Source: Weissella cibaria KACC 11862 (lineage in GTDB: Bacteria > Bacillota > Bacilli > Lactobacillales > Lactobacillaceae). Taken from it: a stretch of DNA of 64,000 nt. The translations under genes were made by a program, and so were the position numbers. Under the pieces are notes generated by a model. That model was given only the letters and a program-made list of their open reading frames with translations. It had not been told where the DNA came from and did not search any database. Positions 1 to 9,311 of this stretch are shown here, one piece after another (position 1 is the first letter of the stretch; each line of letters opens with the position of its first letter). The stretch is taken from NCBI RefSeq assembly GCF_000193635.1, contig NZ_AEKT01000005.1, positions 1-64,000 of the forward strand, read 5' to 3'.

Positions 1-752
1 GAGATAAATGTTTCCAAATACCCAATTAACGGTACTCCAACAAATGGGGAACTCAACGTCTCTCCGAGCGATCCGGATCCGTTTGCTTTCGGAAAAATAA
101 CTTTATATTTTTCAAAATTTGAAGGTTCCTGCAAATAATCTCTTCTAAAATATTTAAACACGCGAGTGGCGTTTTCACGCCCGAGTATTTTTGCATACTC
201 ATTTCCGTCGTTAGGCTGAACATCATAGAAAATCTCACTCAATTTTTCGAAAGCATTTGACGCAAGCCTTCTATCCGAAGTCTTCGCTAATATTTCTGGA
301 CGATCTTCGTAGGCAAAATCGGAATAGCGATATGAACCACGATTAGTAACAATATCTGAAAATGAACTAAAGCCGGGCAGTGATACCACCTTCTTTAGTA
401 TTGAATTCAGCTCTTCAAAGCTAGTAAAGGTGCCAATTTCTCCAAAATTTTGGTCAGCACTCCGGTATAGAACAGCTACGCCACCCTTGATATCCGTATT
501 TGGAAATACTGAGCCACTCTTTTGCTCGTAGTACGCTACCTTAACATGAGGATCATTTAGCATCTTTTGATTCCATTGCTTTGGGGTGCTACCGGCATTA
601 AATAGGAATCTCGCCGGAGAAATCAAAGAAACCTCAGTACCTACCTTAAAAGCTAATTCATAGAACAAATGATAAATAGGCTCGTCTCGTTTACTCGTTC
701 CTTGTGATTCTTCTTGATATGGGGGATTACCCACCACTACATCAAATTTCAT
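1..752 (-). CDS. Eco57I/N6-adenine-type DNA methylase subunit, partial (3' end outside window)
   Basis: The reading frame is open from an ATG at 752 to the window edge, so about 250 N-terminal residues are visible. It begins MKFDVVVGNPPYQ; NPPY at residues 9-12 is methyltransferase motif IV of N6-adenine/N4-cytosine enzymes. The SAM-binding motifs that normally precede NPPY are absent here, and related sequence (FTPKKVV and a motif-I-like stretch) lies at the C-terminus of the preceding gene, so the methylase looks split over two polypeptides. The ATG overlaps the stop of that gene (TAATG) and has a GGAGGT site, so translation is probably coupled. The likely role is DNA modification in a restriction or defence operon. 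The methylase assignment is firm; target and partners are inferred. Confidence 0.8.
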   Translation of the reverse strand, partial: MKFDVVVGNPPYQEESQGTSKRDEPIYHLFYELAFKVGTEVSLISPARFLFNAGSTPKQWNQKMLNDPHVKVAYYEQKSGSVFPNTDIKGGVAVLYRSADQNFGEIGTFTSFEELNSILKKVVSLPGFSSFSDIVTNRGSYRYSDFAYEDRPEILAKTSDRRLASNAFEKLSEIFYDVQPNDGNEYAKILGRENATRVFKYFRRDYLQEPSNFEKYKVIFPKANGSGSLGETLSSPFVGVPLIGYLETFI

Positions 753-3700
753 TAATTCATACCTCCAAACAACTCGTCCATTTTAGCTTCAAAATCCCCT
801 TCACCACGTGCATACGGCGTTGTGTCCAGGTAGACGATATGTGAATCATTGATATTTTTTGCATCACTATCAAACCCGAATATAAAGTTACGGGCGATGT
901 TGTAGATAATTTCTGTGGGCGCAAACCCGAATACCTGGTTCTCCAAAATATGTTTTAAACGACTTGAATCATCAGGTATTTGTTCTTCCAAGCCATCATA
1001 TAGTCGCTTAACAATTTCCGTGATGTACAATCCTGACTTCATGTAGAGGTCAGCAAATGTCTTGTTTGGGTCCTTGAATACTTCAGGATCCTCTTCCATC
1101 AATTCATCCACCATTATCTTCACCACTTTCTTCGGTGTGAAGATTTGGTTCGTTTGCTGTGGTGGGATGTAATCAAAGATATCTTCTTCGTTATCATCAT
1201 TGAAGTAGTCCGCCAGCTCGACACGCTTGTTCAAAAACTCCTGGATTGACTGATCAAACACCACCTCATCAAAGAAGTTGTACGTGTCTCGTAGTGTACG
1301 GAACTGCTCTAGAGTGATGCCTGTAACTTCCTGGAACACCGCATCCTTGATAGTTGTATCGAACGAAGCGAGCGTTGTTTCGGGGGTTCCATATGCCATA
1401 AGGAAAGAAGGAATGGTGCGTGCGAAGCCACGAAGACGCGCACGTATGTCATCCTCGACAGTTGTCTTTTTCTTTTCTTCACTCTTCTTCAGAATCGTCT
1501 CTGCAGTGTCCTTTGCAACCTCTTTCGTCTTCTCAGCCACAACAATCTCAACTTCTTTGCGGAAATTCTGTTCGATTTCTTGTTGCTTAGCTTCGTAGGC
1601 AACTTTCGCCTCTTCTAACTTCACTGGGTTGCTTTGAGCTTCCTGAACTTCCCTCTTGTAGATAACCGTGGCCTCGTTCTGCTTGATTTTAGCCTTCTCT
1701 TGTTCGACTTGTACTTCACGGGCAATGGCGTTGGCACTCTGAGAAACCACTGCTTCAGCGGCCTTTTTTGTGACCCCTTGTTCCTTTGCCAACTCGGTAG
1801 CACCTTCTTGAACCCGTTCCTTGAATGCATCTGCAAAAGTTTTTGCCAGATTATCTGTAGCCGGTGTTACATCTGCCGGGGCAGCCGCAGGCACTTCTTC
1901 ATAGATTTTCTCACCAAACTTGGCAGCGGTCGTGCTAACAACAACTTCTTCAGAAATCGTAGCGTTTCCTTCATCATCGACCTGTACATTCTTAGTGTCG
2001 ATTGGCTCGTCTGTCTTAGTAGGTACAGACTTTCCAGGAGCTACCGGATTCAGGTTTTCTAGAATTTCTCGAGCCCCAGCGGATGCGAAAATTCCAGACA
2101 CATTTTGGAACAACAAATTAGACATGAACCCATGACGAACAACCTCTTGTGCCTTAACAGTCTTTGGAATAGTCAGCACTTGATTAACATCAAGCTCCAC
2201 CATCTTCCCTTCACTATCTTCTGCAATGACAGGGAAGAAGTTAAGCAACTTGCGGATATTTTCCTTACGATCTTCTGACGTACCGCCACCCTTAGCAGTC
2301 TTGTTACTTAGGTTGTTTGCAAATCCATCATAGACTTGCAAAGTGCGTTCTGGAGCAAAATCGAACACGTAGGCATTTTCCTTTTGATGCCATTTCCCGT
2401 CAACTTCATATTCCCATGGATTTTGGGCTCGGAAGGCCGCCTGCATGTAGAGACTCTGTGACTTCATGTTTGAAAGCATCATGACAGCCGTCCACTCTGG
2501 TACTGTGACACCAGTTGTCAGTTGTCCAACAGACAAGGTAATGGTCTTGTCATTTGACTTAATTGCTTCACGCACCCTGTCTAGTGACTTTTCGTTAATG
2601 GTTTGATCATCGTCAATTGCACGACCATCCCCAGCGGCTAGAACGATTTTGTAATTTTCGAAAACAAGGTGTTTCTCTAGCAACTTTTGAAGTGCCTTAG
2701 CACTTGCGACACGATTGAGTATCCAGAAGGTATGCTTTAGTTCGTTACGTAGCGCATGCGTTGAGAAAGGATACTTTTCATTGTGCGTTAGAGAATCCAA
2801 CCACTTCTTGACATCTGATTCATGGACAAACTTTCCTTGATCATCCGTCTCAAAGAACTCGTTAAGGTCAAAAGCATACTCCTTGCTTTCACCTTCAATG
2901 TTCGCGCCTTGGTTCACTTCATCAGTAATCATCTGACTCATCTGATACGAGAACATACTTAGACGTGGCAACAATGCATAGGGGTTATTCTCTTCTGACT
3001 CAACTGGCCAGTTCACCTTTGCCTCTTGTTCATCTGTGTAAGTCCAGTTGAATATTTGCTCTTCTGCGAACTTGCCCTCCGCGACGGCTTTGAATGGAGT
3101 TCCCGATAAGTGCAACGTGAAGTTTCGCTTAATCTCGTTGAAAGCAACGTCAGTCTTAAACGTGTCGACTCCTTCGTGGCTTTCGTCAACAACAAGCAAA
3201 TCCCAATTGATTTGCTTGACCCAAGCAAGTTTGTCATAACCACCACCGAAGGCGATGGCCCCCTTCAAGTCCTGGAGAGAAATGAAAGCAATTTGTCGCG
3301 TATTGTCCGTTAGACTCTCAATGTACTGTTCACGGGTTAGCACCGGTCGATCCTTGAGAGAGTCCGATGTTGAAACGAACTTATAGTTCGTCTGCCAAGC
3401 AATAAACTTCTCAAAGTCATCGAACCAAGAGTTAGCGATGGCCGGACGATTCGTCACTACCAATACGTTTTCTGCGTGCATTTGTCGGGCCAAATCGTAC
3501 GTAGTCAATGTCTTTCCGAAACGTGGCTTAGCATTCCACAAAAACTCACTACCCGGATGCCCTTGTGCATACTCCAACGTCTGGCTTACTGCAGCTTGTT
3601 GCTCTGTGCGAAGCCGGTACTCCAGCTCTTGTTTAGCCTGGTCATTTACATTGCTTCGAAAATCTTCAAAATCTTCCTCGGCACGTTCCGGGGTTCCATT

Positions 3701-4006
3701 GTAGTAGAACCACTCGGTGTGTGGTCGTTGATCCACACCTTTGAACTTGCGTAAATAAGCATGCAATGGCTTATCCTTGAACCACTCGTCTGAGTTGCTA
3801 AAACGTGCTGCGTGATGCCAAAGCACATTGTACGGTTCTTGGAGCGCAGCTGTTTTTGTCTGCTCCTTGATTCGCGTTTCAACATCCTCACGTTCCGTGT
3901 ACCCAATCTTAATCCATCCCGCGTCCTCTTGTCGTTGTGGCAATGTGTAGGCATAGATTTGTGGGTAAATAATTTTAGTTGTTTTTATCTGCGTTTTCTC
4001 ACTCAT
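752..4006 (-). CDS. GIY-YIG/T5orf172 nuclease-SF2 helicase fusion with C-terminal methylase motifs (restriction subunit)
   Basis: 1084 residues. The N-terminus (about 17-110) resembles the T5orf172/GIY-YIG nuclease fold (IYAYTLPQ...WIKIGYT). An SF2 helicase follows: Walker A PRFGKT near 161, DESH near 270, SGTPF near 300, and a motif V-like GQLTTGVTVPEW near 495. Residues of about 700-850 are Ala/Glu/Lys-rich and probably coiled coil. The last 130 residues carry FTPKKVVKIMVDEL and a motif-I-like DLYMKSGLY where classical methylases have DPxCGSG. It lies 2 bp after the upstream gene and overlaps the downstream NPPY methylase by one base. I read it as the translocating and cleaving subunit of a restriction-like system; this is inferred from domains. 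Confidence 0.8.
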   Translation of the reverse strand: MSEKTQIKTTKIIYPQIYAYTLPQRQEDAGWIKIGYTEREDVETRIKEQTKTAALQEPYNVLWHHAARFSNSDEWFKDKPLHAYLRKFKGVDQRPHTEWFYYNGTPERAEEDFEDFRSNVNDQAKQELEYRLRTEQQAAVSQTLEYAQGHPGSEFLWNAKPRFGKTLTTYDLARQMHAENVLVVTNRPAIANSWFDDFEKFIAWQTNYKFVSTSDSLKDRPVLTREQYIESLTDNTRQIAFISLQDLKGAIAFGGGYDKLAWVKQINWDLLVVDESHEGVDTFKTDVAFNEIKRNFTLHLSGTPFKAVAEGKFAEEQIFNWTYTDEQEAKVNWPVESEENNPYALLPRLSMFSYQMSQMITDEVNQGANIEGESKEYAFDLNEFFETDDQGKFVHESDVKKWLDSLTHNEKYPFSTHALRNELKHTFWILNRVASAKALQKLLEKHLVFENYKIVLAAGDGRAIDDDQTINEKSLDRVREAIKSNDKTITLSVGQLTTGVTVPEWTAVMMLSNMKSQSLYMQAAFRAQNPWEYEVDGKWHQKENAYVFDFAPERTLQVYDGFANNLSNKTAKGGGTSEDRKENIRKLLNFFPVIAEDSEGKMVELDVNQVLTIPKTVKAQEVVRHGFMSNLLFQNVSGIFASAGAREILENLNPVAPGKSVPTKTDEPIDTKNVQVDDEGNATISEEVVVSTTAAKFGEKIYEEVPAAAPADVTPATDNLAKTFADAFKERVQEGATELAKEQGVTKKAAEAVVSQSANAIAREVQVEQEKAKIKQNEATVIYKREVQEAQSNPVKLEEAKVAYEAKQQEIEQNFRKEVEIVVAEKTKEVAKDTAETILKKSEEKKKTTVEDDIRARLRGFARTIPSFLMAYGTPETTLASFDTTIKDAVFQEVTGITLEQFRTLRDTYNFFDEVVFDQSIQEFLNKRVELADYFNDDNEEDIFDYIPPQQTNQIFTPKKVVKIMVDELMEEDPEVFKDPNKTFADLYMKSGLYITEIVKRLYDGLEEQIPDDSSRLKHILENQVFGFAPTEIIYNIARNFIFGFDSDAKNINDSHIVYLDTTPYARGEGDFEAKMDELFGGMN

Positions 4007-4008
4007 AA

Positions 4009-4953
4009 TTAGTGTAACTCCTTATCAAAAGGCTCCATTTTATTTTTCTCCCAGTTCATGACTTTTACCCGCTTTCCGGGCTTCACGATCCACTCGTCAT
4101 CCTCTTTGTCGTCGGCTTCATCATCAAAACCAAGCATCCCAAACAAGTCCATTTGTCGATTCATGTTTCGTTCTTTTTTCTCTGTAAGCGGCACAATGTA
4201 CTTCAGGCCGTCCATTTGAAAAATATTGTAGCTGATGATTTCAGCTATTTTCTCAAACAAACCATATAGTGGTTCTTCGCCCCACTTGTCAAAGTAATAG
4301 TCACGATATGTGTAAAGCAGATTTTCACGTGCTAAAAGTAGTGAATCACCACTCCACTCGAACCCAAAACTTGCTTTGTATGCTTCTTCGGCAAGTCTCT
4401 GCCACTCAGCTTTGTCAGAAACTTCTAGGTTGATACGCTTCATTTTTCGGTCGACAAACCCAACACGGTCAGCGATAGGGATCGTATCACCAGTTTCCAT
4501 GTCGTATCGTGATGCCATGTAAGGAGCCTCACCCGCGGTTATTTCCAGCCAACGACGTTTGGTATACGTTTCCAAGTCATCATTTTCGTATTGCTTATTC
4601 ACCTCTGAATTCTGCATATCAACAATCCAAGTCGGCGTAAAAACTTCCGCCTTAGTCTTAGTTCGTTCCTTTTGAAGCTCCCTCGTCTTTAACGCACGAG
4701 GTTTAATAATGCCATCTGAAAGGCCAGTAATAAGGTCTGGCTTTATTTGAGCGGTTGGCGCATAGTCCTTAATACCATAACCAAGATAATTATCGTTCGC
4801 CCAAATAATATTTCGCCGTGTCTTAGCATCAGATGTAGTTCTATCCACAAGTAAAATATCTAAGATATCTGGCATCGTCTCCTTAATTACATTTTCCTGA
4901 ATGTCACTTGAGGTAACTGGATCGATGGGTCGCATTTCATTAGTAATTTTCAT
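4009..4953 (-). CDS. restriction-modification 'subunit M'-like protein, first gene of the operon
   Basis: About 314 residues from the ATG at 4953 (MKITNEMRPIDP). The frame stays open to a TTG at 5001, but that has no ribosome binding site; a GGAGGAA lies about 28 nt before the ATG, so the true start is unsettled. Visible motifs are AEVFTPTWIVDMQN, like the FTP motif of type II/IIG methylases, then WLEITAGEAPYMASRYD, GFVDRKMKRINLEV and GDSLLLARENLL. I recognise this pattern from proteins named 'restriction endonuclease subunit M', whose biochemistry I do not know to be established. It leads a tight operon with the helicase and methylase genes. The acidic C-terminus (DDEADDKEDDEW) may be a contact surface. 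Confidence 0.7.
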   Translation of the reverse strand: MKITNEMRPIDPVTSSDIQENVIKETMPDILDILLVDRTTSDAKTRRNIIWANDNYLGYGIKDYAPTAQIKPDLITGLSDGIIKPRALKTRELQKERTKTKAEVFTPTWIVDMQNSEVNKQYENDDLETYTKRRWLEITAGEAPYMASRYDMETGDTIPIADRVGFVDRKMKRINLEVSDKAEWQRLAEEAYKASFGFEWSGDSLLLARENLLYTYRDYYFDKWGEEPLYGLFEKIAEIISYNIFQMDGLKYIVPLTEKKERNMNRQMDLFGMLGFDDEADDKEDDEWIVKPGKRVKVMNWEKNKMEPFDKELH

Positions 4954-5002
4954 TTTTTTGCGGCGCCGTTGACCGGCACGTTCCTCCACATTAATTATCA
5001 AG

Positions 5003-5016
5003 GTATGTCAACATAC
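5003..5016. promoter_or_regulatory. palindrome upstream of the restriction operon, possible operator
   Basis: GTATGT-CA-ACATAC is a perfect 6-bp inverted repeat with a 2-bp centre, directly upstream of the first gene of the restriction operon. Many restriction operons are controlled by symmetric operators, but no controller gene is visible here, so the role is inferred. Confidence 0.35.
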
Positions 5017-5088
5017 TATATCTTTCATTTTACCATTACATTGCAAAAGTAGGGTTTTGTTCATATAGTAATGTAAACAAATAAATAA

Positions 5089-5115
5089 TAAAAGAAAAAA
5101 GCCCCAAAATGAGGC
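5089..5115 (-). terminator. intrinsic terminator after the MDR oxidoreductase gene
   Basis: On the minus strand, GCCTC-ATTTT-GGGGC (with one G.U pair) is followed by TTTTTTCTTTT. Confidence 0.6.
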
Positions 5116-5169
5116 TTCCAAAAGTGTATACAAATTTAAATTAAAATTCATTATATATATTTTTTAATA

Positions 5170-6078
5170 TCAACGTTCAACCGTCAAAATCAACTTACCG
5201 TGCACGCCACCCTGTTGCAGACGTGCATAATCCAACCGCACATTATCAGCGCTCAATGGTAATTCGCTATCAATCACACTGATAAAGCGACCACTGCTCA
5301 AACGATCCAACAAAGTCTGAACCGTTTCACCACTCGCTTGGTTAAAGAAATGAACAAAACGTGGATCACGATGTGAACGCGATACAATCGACAAGACATG
5401 ACCATTTTGCTTAGTAGCCTTAAATGAGGCCGCCAACACCCGATCTGAACCGACCGTATCGTAAACTGCATCATACACAGCCCCGTTAGTCGTAACATCA
5501 TCCGTCTTATAATCAAAGACCGTCACTTGCGGGAACTTCTCGCGCAACATTTGTAAGCCCCAGCCACTGGCCGTGGCGCTCACTTCGGCACCAGCATCCA
5601 GTGCGGCCTGAATTGCCATTAATCCAACTGAACCCGAGCCACCGTGAACCAGAACATGTTGGCCAGCCTTAACTTGCAATCCGCGGACAATGCCACTGTA
5701 TCCAGTTTGGCCACCGAGCACAACCGACACCGCGGCCGCGTATGTCACATTATCAGGAATGTGTGCCGCCAATCGCTCCGGCACTAATACTTCTTCTGCG
5801 TAGGTTTCACCGCCACGGACATTAGCGGCCAACCGATCACCAACCTTGAAGCCACGAACATTGCGACCAACCGCAACAACATCCCCAGCCACCGACGAAC
5901 CCAAAATCATGCCATCTCGACCGCCACGGCTACCGCTCCCAATCTTAATATCAATTGGATCCACTGCAACCGCGCGTGTCTTAACCAAAATTTCATCAGC
6001 TGACACCTTCAAATCACGGACCTCTGCATCAACTAATGAATCGAAATCACCTAACCGATTTAGTACAACTGCCTTCAT
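5170..6078 (-). CDS. zinc-independent MDR-family NADPH:quinone oxidoreductase-like protein
   Basis: 302 residues. The N-terminal GroES-like domain (1-115) begins MKAVVLNRLGDFDSL and includes DPIDIKIGSGSRGG and GDRLAANVRGGETYAEEVLVP. A Rossmann domain follows with HGGSGSVGLMAIQAA around 145 for NADP binding. The Cys/His zinc ligands of alcohol dehydrogenases are absent, which places it with quinone oxidoreductase/zeta-crystallin-type reductases of small carbonyls or quinones. It stands alone between the restriction operon and ppx, with its own terminator. The substrate cannot be told from sequence. Confidence 0.85.
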   Translation of the reverse strand: MKAVVLNRLGDFDSLVDAEVRDLKVSADEILVKTRAVAVDPIDIKIGSGSRGGRDGMILGSSVAGDVVAVGRNVRGFKVGDRLAANVRGGETYAEEVLVPERLAAHIPDNVTYAAAVSVVLGGQTGYSGIVRGLQVKAGQHVLVHGGSGSVGLMAIQAALDAGAEVSATASGWGLQMLREKFPQVTVFDYKTDDVTTNGAVYDAVYDTVGSDRVLAASFKATKQNGHVLSIVSRSHRDPRFVHFFNQASGETVQTLLDRLSSGRFISVIDSELPLSADNVRLDYARLQQGGVHGKLILTVER

Positions 6079-6148
6079 GTTTCTTGCCTTCTTTTCTTAT
6101 TTACGAATAGTGTACACCTGCCCAAAATAGGTGGCGTAAAAATGGCCC

Positions 6149-7123
6149 TTAATCGGCATCAATCGTTAATTGACGCGCCTCAGGGTTCAAAACATGCTGA
6201 TTAGTTAACTCTTCAATCGTCGCAAACAGCACGCCTTCACGTATACCTGACTGCGAGAAGATGACCTTATTACTATCGATAATCGTCAATAACGTCACAA
6301 TTGGCAAAACGCCCCCGATAATAATATCGCCACGAGCCTTCGACAGACCACGAATTCCAATGCGCTCCGCCTTGTTATCACCCAACAACTCAGCAAAAAT
6401 ATCATCGACCTCGTCCTTAGTCATTTGATAACCGTGCACGGGTAAGTCCAACTGATTACGACGGTGACGCATAATCTTAGCCAACGTTCGGTTAGATCCA
6501 CCGATTGCAATAATCGGCAAGTTCACCGCATTTGCTAACCAAGCAATATCATGGAAATATTTATTCGTCGCCGTCAATGCGTTGAACAAACTCTTCGCAC
6601 TAACCAGGTCTTTCTCCAAGTGGGCTTCCGTAATATTGACGGCCCCGATTGGTACACTGATTCGTTGCACCATCTTACCGGACTTCACTAAAATCATTTC
6701 AGTCGACGCCCCACCGGTATCCAAAATCAGCGCATCATTAACCGGTAACGAATTCATAACGCCTTTGAAGTCATACACCGCTTCCTGATCGCCTGAAATC
6801 ACGGTCAAGTCAAAGCCCATCGTTTCTTTAAAGCGCGCTAAAAACTCCGCTTGATTGCTGGCCTGACGTACAGCAGCCGTTGCAACGGCCCGCACGTGTA
6901 CCTGTTCATCAAATGTCGTATAAATTTCTTTAAATTCAGCCAGTGCCACCATTGTCCGGTCAATCGCATCCGGTTGAATCACTTTCTCATCGCCCATCCC
7001 CGCTGACATTCGCACCATTTCTTGACGGCGGTCTAATACTTCATATGACCCATCTGCATTAATGCGATTGACCATCATGCGAACCGAGTTTGAACCAAGA
7101 TCCAAAATTGCTAATGTAGGCAT
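6149..7123 (-). CDS. ppx: Ppx/GppA exopolyphosphatase
   Basis: 324 residues of the ASKHA-fold Ppx/GppA family. It starts LAILDLGSNSVRMMV, the phosphate-1 loop. DTGGASTEMILV near 137 is the second nucleotide-binding loop, and AIGGSNRTLAKI near 207 is a further glycine-rich motif. The family removes terminal phosphate from inorganic polyphosphate (Ppx) or hydrolyses pppGpp (GppA). The length matches the short Gram-positive form without a C-terminal HD domain. It lies 18 bp downstream of ppk in the same direction, so polyphosphate synthesis and breakdown are probably co-transcribed, which favours Ppx over GppA activity. Confidence 0.9.
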   Translation of the reverse strand: MPTLAILDLGSNSVRMMVNRINADGSYEVLDRRQEMVRMSAGMGDEKVIQPDAIDRTMVALAEFKEIYTTFDEQVHVRAVATAAVRQASNQAEFLARFKETMGFDLTVISGDQEAVYDFKGVMNSLPVNDALILDTGGASTEMILVKSGKMVQRISVPIGAVNITEAHLEKDLVSAKSLFNALTATNKYFHDIAWLANAVNLPIIAIGGSNRTLAKIMRHRRNQLDLPVHGYQMTKDEVDDIFAELLGDNKAERIGIRGLSKARGDIIIGGVLPIVTLLTIIDSNKVIFSQSGIREGVLFATIEELTNQHVLNPEARQLTIDAD

Positions 7124-7141
7124 AATCTCTCTCCTCCAGTT

Positions 7142-9193
7142 TTAGTCGTTTTCATTTTCAGCTGCGATTAATAAGCGTTCTTGCACCGGTACCGGATCTG
7201 AATCCGCCTGTAACTTACGTCGGACATACCGCCCATTACGGGTTTTATTGAAGCTTTGCGCGCGGTCTGCCCACATCTGCCGGAAAATTTTACGAATACG
7301 GTGTTTCAACGCCGCATCGTGAATTGGAAACAGCAGTTCTACGCGCCGGTCAAAGTTACGAGGCATCGCATCCGCAGACGCCAGATACACCGTCACATCC
7401 TCTTTGTCCCGTTTAAACAGATAAATCCGTGAGTGTTCGAGTAACCGCCCAACAATTGAACGGATTTGGATATTCTCACTCACATTCGGCAGGTTCGGCA
7501 TCGCTGTTGCAATCCCCCGGACCAGCAAATGAATGTGCACCCCGGCTTGGCTCGCGATATACAACCGTTCAATCAACTCCTGGTCCGAAATGGAATTCAC
7601 TTTGAACCAGATTTCGGGGCGTTTACCAGCATCGGCTGCGACAATCATTTCATCAATCTGTTCAATCAAGGTCGCCCGCAACATATTTGGTGCAATTCGA
7701 ATGTCAGCCAGTTCTTGCGGTTGTGATGCTTGCCCCGTCACATAAGCAAACACACGCCGGACATCAGCCGCCATGTGCTCATCAGCAGTAAACAAACCAA
7801 AGTCCGTGTAAAAGTGAGCCGTCTTATCGTTGTAGTTACCCGTTCCCAAATGAACAATCGTGCGACCGTCACGGACAACATAGGCCATCTTGGCGTGGAC
7901 TTTCATCGCTGGAAAACTTGTAAATACGGTCACGCCAGCAGCTTGTAGTGTATCGACCAATTTCAAGTTGTTTGGTTCATCAAACCGGGCCTTAATCTCA
8001 ACTAGCGCCACCACGTGTTTACCCTCCTGGGCTGCTTGCGTGAGCGCCGCCACAATTGGTGAATCATGCGACACCCGATAAATAGAAATGCCAATTTCTG
8101 ACAACAAGTCATCATGCGCGGCCCGCTGGAAGAAATTCAACACAGCGTCATAACTGTCATACGGATGATGCACAAGGTAATCCTGCGCCACAATGTTATC
8201 AAAAATATCAGCCCCTGCCAGCGCCTTCACCTGGTGTGGCCGGTATGGGTGATAATGCAAGAAGGCAAACTCAGCAGCTTGGTCCTCCTGCTTCAATAAG
8301 TCATTTAATTCAGTCACAAAATCATACGCCAGTGGGCCCTTAACCTTAAAGACGTGAAGCCGGTCAACGCCCAAAACCTGCTGCAAATGGCGTTTCAATT
8401 CGGCTGGCATTTGCGCCGAAACCGTTAAATTAATTGCTGGCGCCGTCGCCCGTTTATTAACCTCTGCTTGAATGGCATCCACCACATCAGTCGTTGACTT
8501 TGGCAAAATAGGCATGCTCATATCTTGCAAGATACGGAATTGATACACCTGCTTATCAGCCAAGTCAGTCGCTAAATCGGCAATGTACGTCGTCATGACA
8601 TCGGTCGTCGTGACAAAGCGGCTGTTAGGTCCCGGCACGCGGATAAATCGTGGTGTCGTCGCTGGCAAGGCAAATGTCGTCCAATCGGCATCCCCCGTAT
8701 GACCAACGACATAGTTAATCGTCCCGTTGGATACTTCTGATAGACTGGTCGCGTCCATTGTCTTTAAGGTCAACTCTGGCTGAATCGTCTGCTGAAAAAT
8801 CCGGCGGACCGCTGCCCGGTCATGTGCCTTTAAATCCGCCACCGGCAAAATCGGTAAATGCACATTGCTCAAAGCAACTTTCAAAGCTTCATAACTCTGG
8901 TATTGGTGCCGCAACTGTTTGCGAATGGCATGACGTACCGCGTTCATTTGTTGTTGTGGCGTCATGCCCGCCGGATCCTTCTTATCATCCCCAGCTTGAA
9001 TATCACGAATCAAATCCGCCATGCGGACCATGTACCATTCATCAAAATTGCTCTGCGTGATACTTAAAAAGTTTGCTCTTTCCAAAAGCGGCTGGCCCGC
9101 ATCTTGACTCAGCGCCAAAACCCGTTCATTAAAGGCCATCCAGCTTAACTCACGATTCATAAAATCGTGGTGTGTTAAAAAGTCTAATCTCAT
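7142..9193 (-). CDS. ppk1: polyphosphate kinase 1
   Basis: About 683 residues from the ATG at 9193, chosen because a GGGGGAGGGG site lies just upstream and a TATAAT at 9221-9226 would place transcription start inside the longer TTG-started frame. PPK1 transfers the gamma-phosphate of ATP to polyphosphate through a phosphohistidine. Visible are the N domain (FMNRELSWMAFNERVL), the first PLD-like histidine region (PAMKVHAKMAYVV), GTGNYNDKTA, and the second (LLEHSRIYLF). The conserved VRGICC stretch reads VRGIATAM here, so both cysteines are lost, as in other proteins of this window. It is followed by ppx, giving a polyphosphate operon. Confidence 0.95.
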   Translation of the reverse strand: MRLDFLTHHDFMNRELSWMAFNERVLALSQDAGQPLLERANFLSITQSNFDEWYMVRMADLIRDIQAGDDKKDPAGMTPQQQMNAVRHAIRKQLRHQYQSYEALKVALSNVHLPILPVADLKAHDRAAVRRIFQQTIQPELTLKTMDATSLSEVSNGTINYVVGHTGDADWTTFALPATTPRFIRVPGPNSRFVTTTDVMTTYIADLATDLADKQVYQFRILQDMSMPILPKSTTDVVDAIQAEVNKRATAPAINLTVSAQMPAELKRHLQQVLGVDRLHVFKVKGPLAYDFVTELNDLLKQEDQAAEFAFLHYHPYRPHQVKALAGADIFDNIVAQDYLVHHPYDSYDAVLNFFQRAAHDDLLSEIGISIYRVSHDSPIVAALTQAAQEGKHVVALVEIKARFDEPNNLKLVDTLQAAGVTVFTSFPAMKVHAKMAYVVRDGRTIVHLGTGNYNDKTAHFYTDFGLFTADEHMAADVRRVFAYVTGQASQPQELADIRIAPNMLRATLIEQIDEMIVAADAGKRPEIWFKVNSISDQELIERLYIASQAGVHIHLLVRGIATAMPNLPNVSENIQIRSIVGRLLEHSRIYLFKRDKEDVTVYLASADAMPRNFDRRVELLFPIHDAALKHRIRKIFRQMWADRAQSFNKTRNGRYVRRKLQADSDPVPVQERLLIAAENEND

Positions 9194-9220
9194 GAATAAT
9201 CCCCTCCCCCGAGTGACCAA

Positions 9221-9226
9221 ATTATA
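9221..9226 (-). promoter_or_regulatory. -10 element for ppk-ppx
   Basis: A perfect TATAAT on the minus strand lies 28 bp before the ppk ATG. No convincing -35 is seen at 17 bp. Its position supports the ATG at 9193 as the start. Confidence 0.55.
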
Positions 9227-9272
9227 CGCCTAATCGGTCCCAATTCTCCAGTGAAAATGAGAGAAAAATGAC

Positions 9273-9306
9273 AAAGCGTGCAAGAATGTTACAACTTGCA
9301 CGCTTT
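9273..9306 (-). terminator. terminator hairpin after the FAD oxidase pseudogene
   Basis: A perfect 12-bp inverted repeat (AAAGCGTGCAAG/CTTGCACGCTTT) around a 10-nt loop, followed on the minus strand by a T-rich tail (GTCATTTTTC). Confidence 0.7.
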
Positions 9307-9311
9307 GATGA

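Noticed and set aside
1278-2135. Plus-strand frames across the helicase gene
   Set aside because: They are shadows of the minus-strand coiled-coil region with low complexity and no start signals.
9194-9220. TTG start of Ppk at 9220
   Set aside because: The TATAAT at 9221-9226 would place the transcript start after it.
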